From contig DYHH01000004.1 of assembly GCA_020724265.1 (NCBI GenBank), forward strand, positions 161,567-225,566: 64,000 nt of DNA, given 5' to 3'. The first letter of the stretch is position 1, and every line of letters begins with the position of its first letter. The DNA is from Melioribacter roseus. GTDB taxonomy: Bacteria; Bacteroidota; Ignavibacteria; Ignavibacteriales; Melioribacteraceae. Under the pieces are notes generated by a model. It was not told the origin of the DNA and searched no databases. It saw nothing but the letters and a program-made list of their open reading frames with translations. Shown here piece by piece: positions 63,998-64,000 of this stretch. The translations under genes and the position numbers were made by a program.

Positions 63998-64000
63998 CAA

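Overview
This is a compact, AT-rich chromosomal window, apparently from a Bacteroidota/Chlorobiota-group bacterium and most like the Ignavibacteria. Three things support this. Ten genes or tRNAs have an upstream TTG (or near-match), a 19-20 bp spacer and TAnnTTTG/A, which is the promoter architecture of that superphylum. Several small families common in those lineages are present (DUF4834-like, DUF4296-like, SPOR proteins). An NhaD-like antiporter also lies inside a complex I gene run. The phylum call is an inference; no rRNA or ribosomal protein gene is available to test it.

Layout. 1-5146: a PHP phosphoesterase and a Crp/Fnr regulator (minus strand), then gapA and pgk, each with its own terminator, a rhomboid protease and a small lipoprotein. 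5117-9538: RecQ helicase (minus) and a two-gene ABC exporter. 9649-14995: 3-hydroxyacyl-CoA dehydrogenase and acetate kinase, then MarC, an atypical short-chain dehydrogenase and a COG2509 flavoprotein. 14996-15384 is a gene-free stretch with repeats. 15385-22883: SPOR protein, MsrB, Nudix, an outer-membrane barrel, an EamA transporter, a DUF3179 protein, a secreted C1-type peptidase, and an isolated DUF5655/nuclease-like gene. 23225-29625: glucose-6-phosphate isomerase, a lipoprotein, and an RND adaptor plus pump. 29915-34350: PEP carboxylase, a UDP-glucuronate decarboxylase-type epimerase, and an AlaX-like editing protein between two hairpin repeats. 34498-39701: PgeF, folB, folK, a deoxynucleoside kinase, a DUF4834-like protein, a GT9 glycosyltransferase and Ppx/GppA. 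39862-48642: asnS, then the complex I membrane arm nuoJ-K-L-M, an NhaD-like antiporter, an unknown protein and nuoN. 48699-51423: NAD(P)HX repair enzyme, VanZ, TonB. 51564-58139: TetR, TolC, adaptor and RND pump. 58152-64000: an orphan FecE-like ATPase, a YdcF-like protein, leucine-type dehydrogenase, NusB, an MFS transporter, an M50-like protease, tRNA-Gly(CCC) and tRNA-Val(UAC).

How it works together. The window holds central carbon enzymes (gapA, pgk, pgi, ppc, ackA), the proton-pumping arm of respiratory complex I without its peripheral arm, envelope export systems (two RND pumps, one with its own regulator and TolC), folate synthesis, and housekeeping repair. No insertion sequence, prophage, CRISPR array or clear genomic island was seen. 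The less ordinary signals are the antiporter and unknown protein inside the nuo run, a terminator-like hairpin overlapping the start of the NAD(P)HX repair gene, an RND pump with extra hydrophobic segments, an SDR lacking the catalytic Tyr/Lys, an isolated nuclease-like gene and several intergenic hairpin repeats. I did not find a clearly new multi-gene system.
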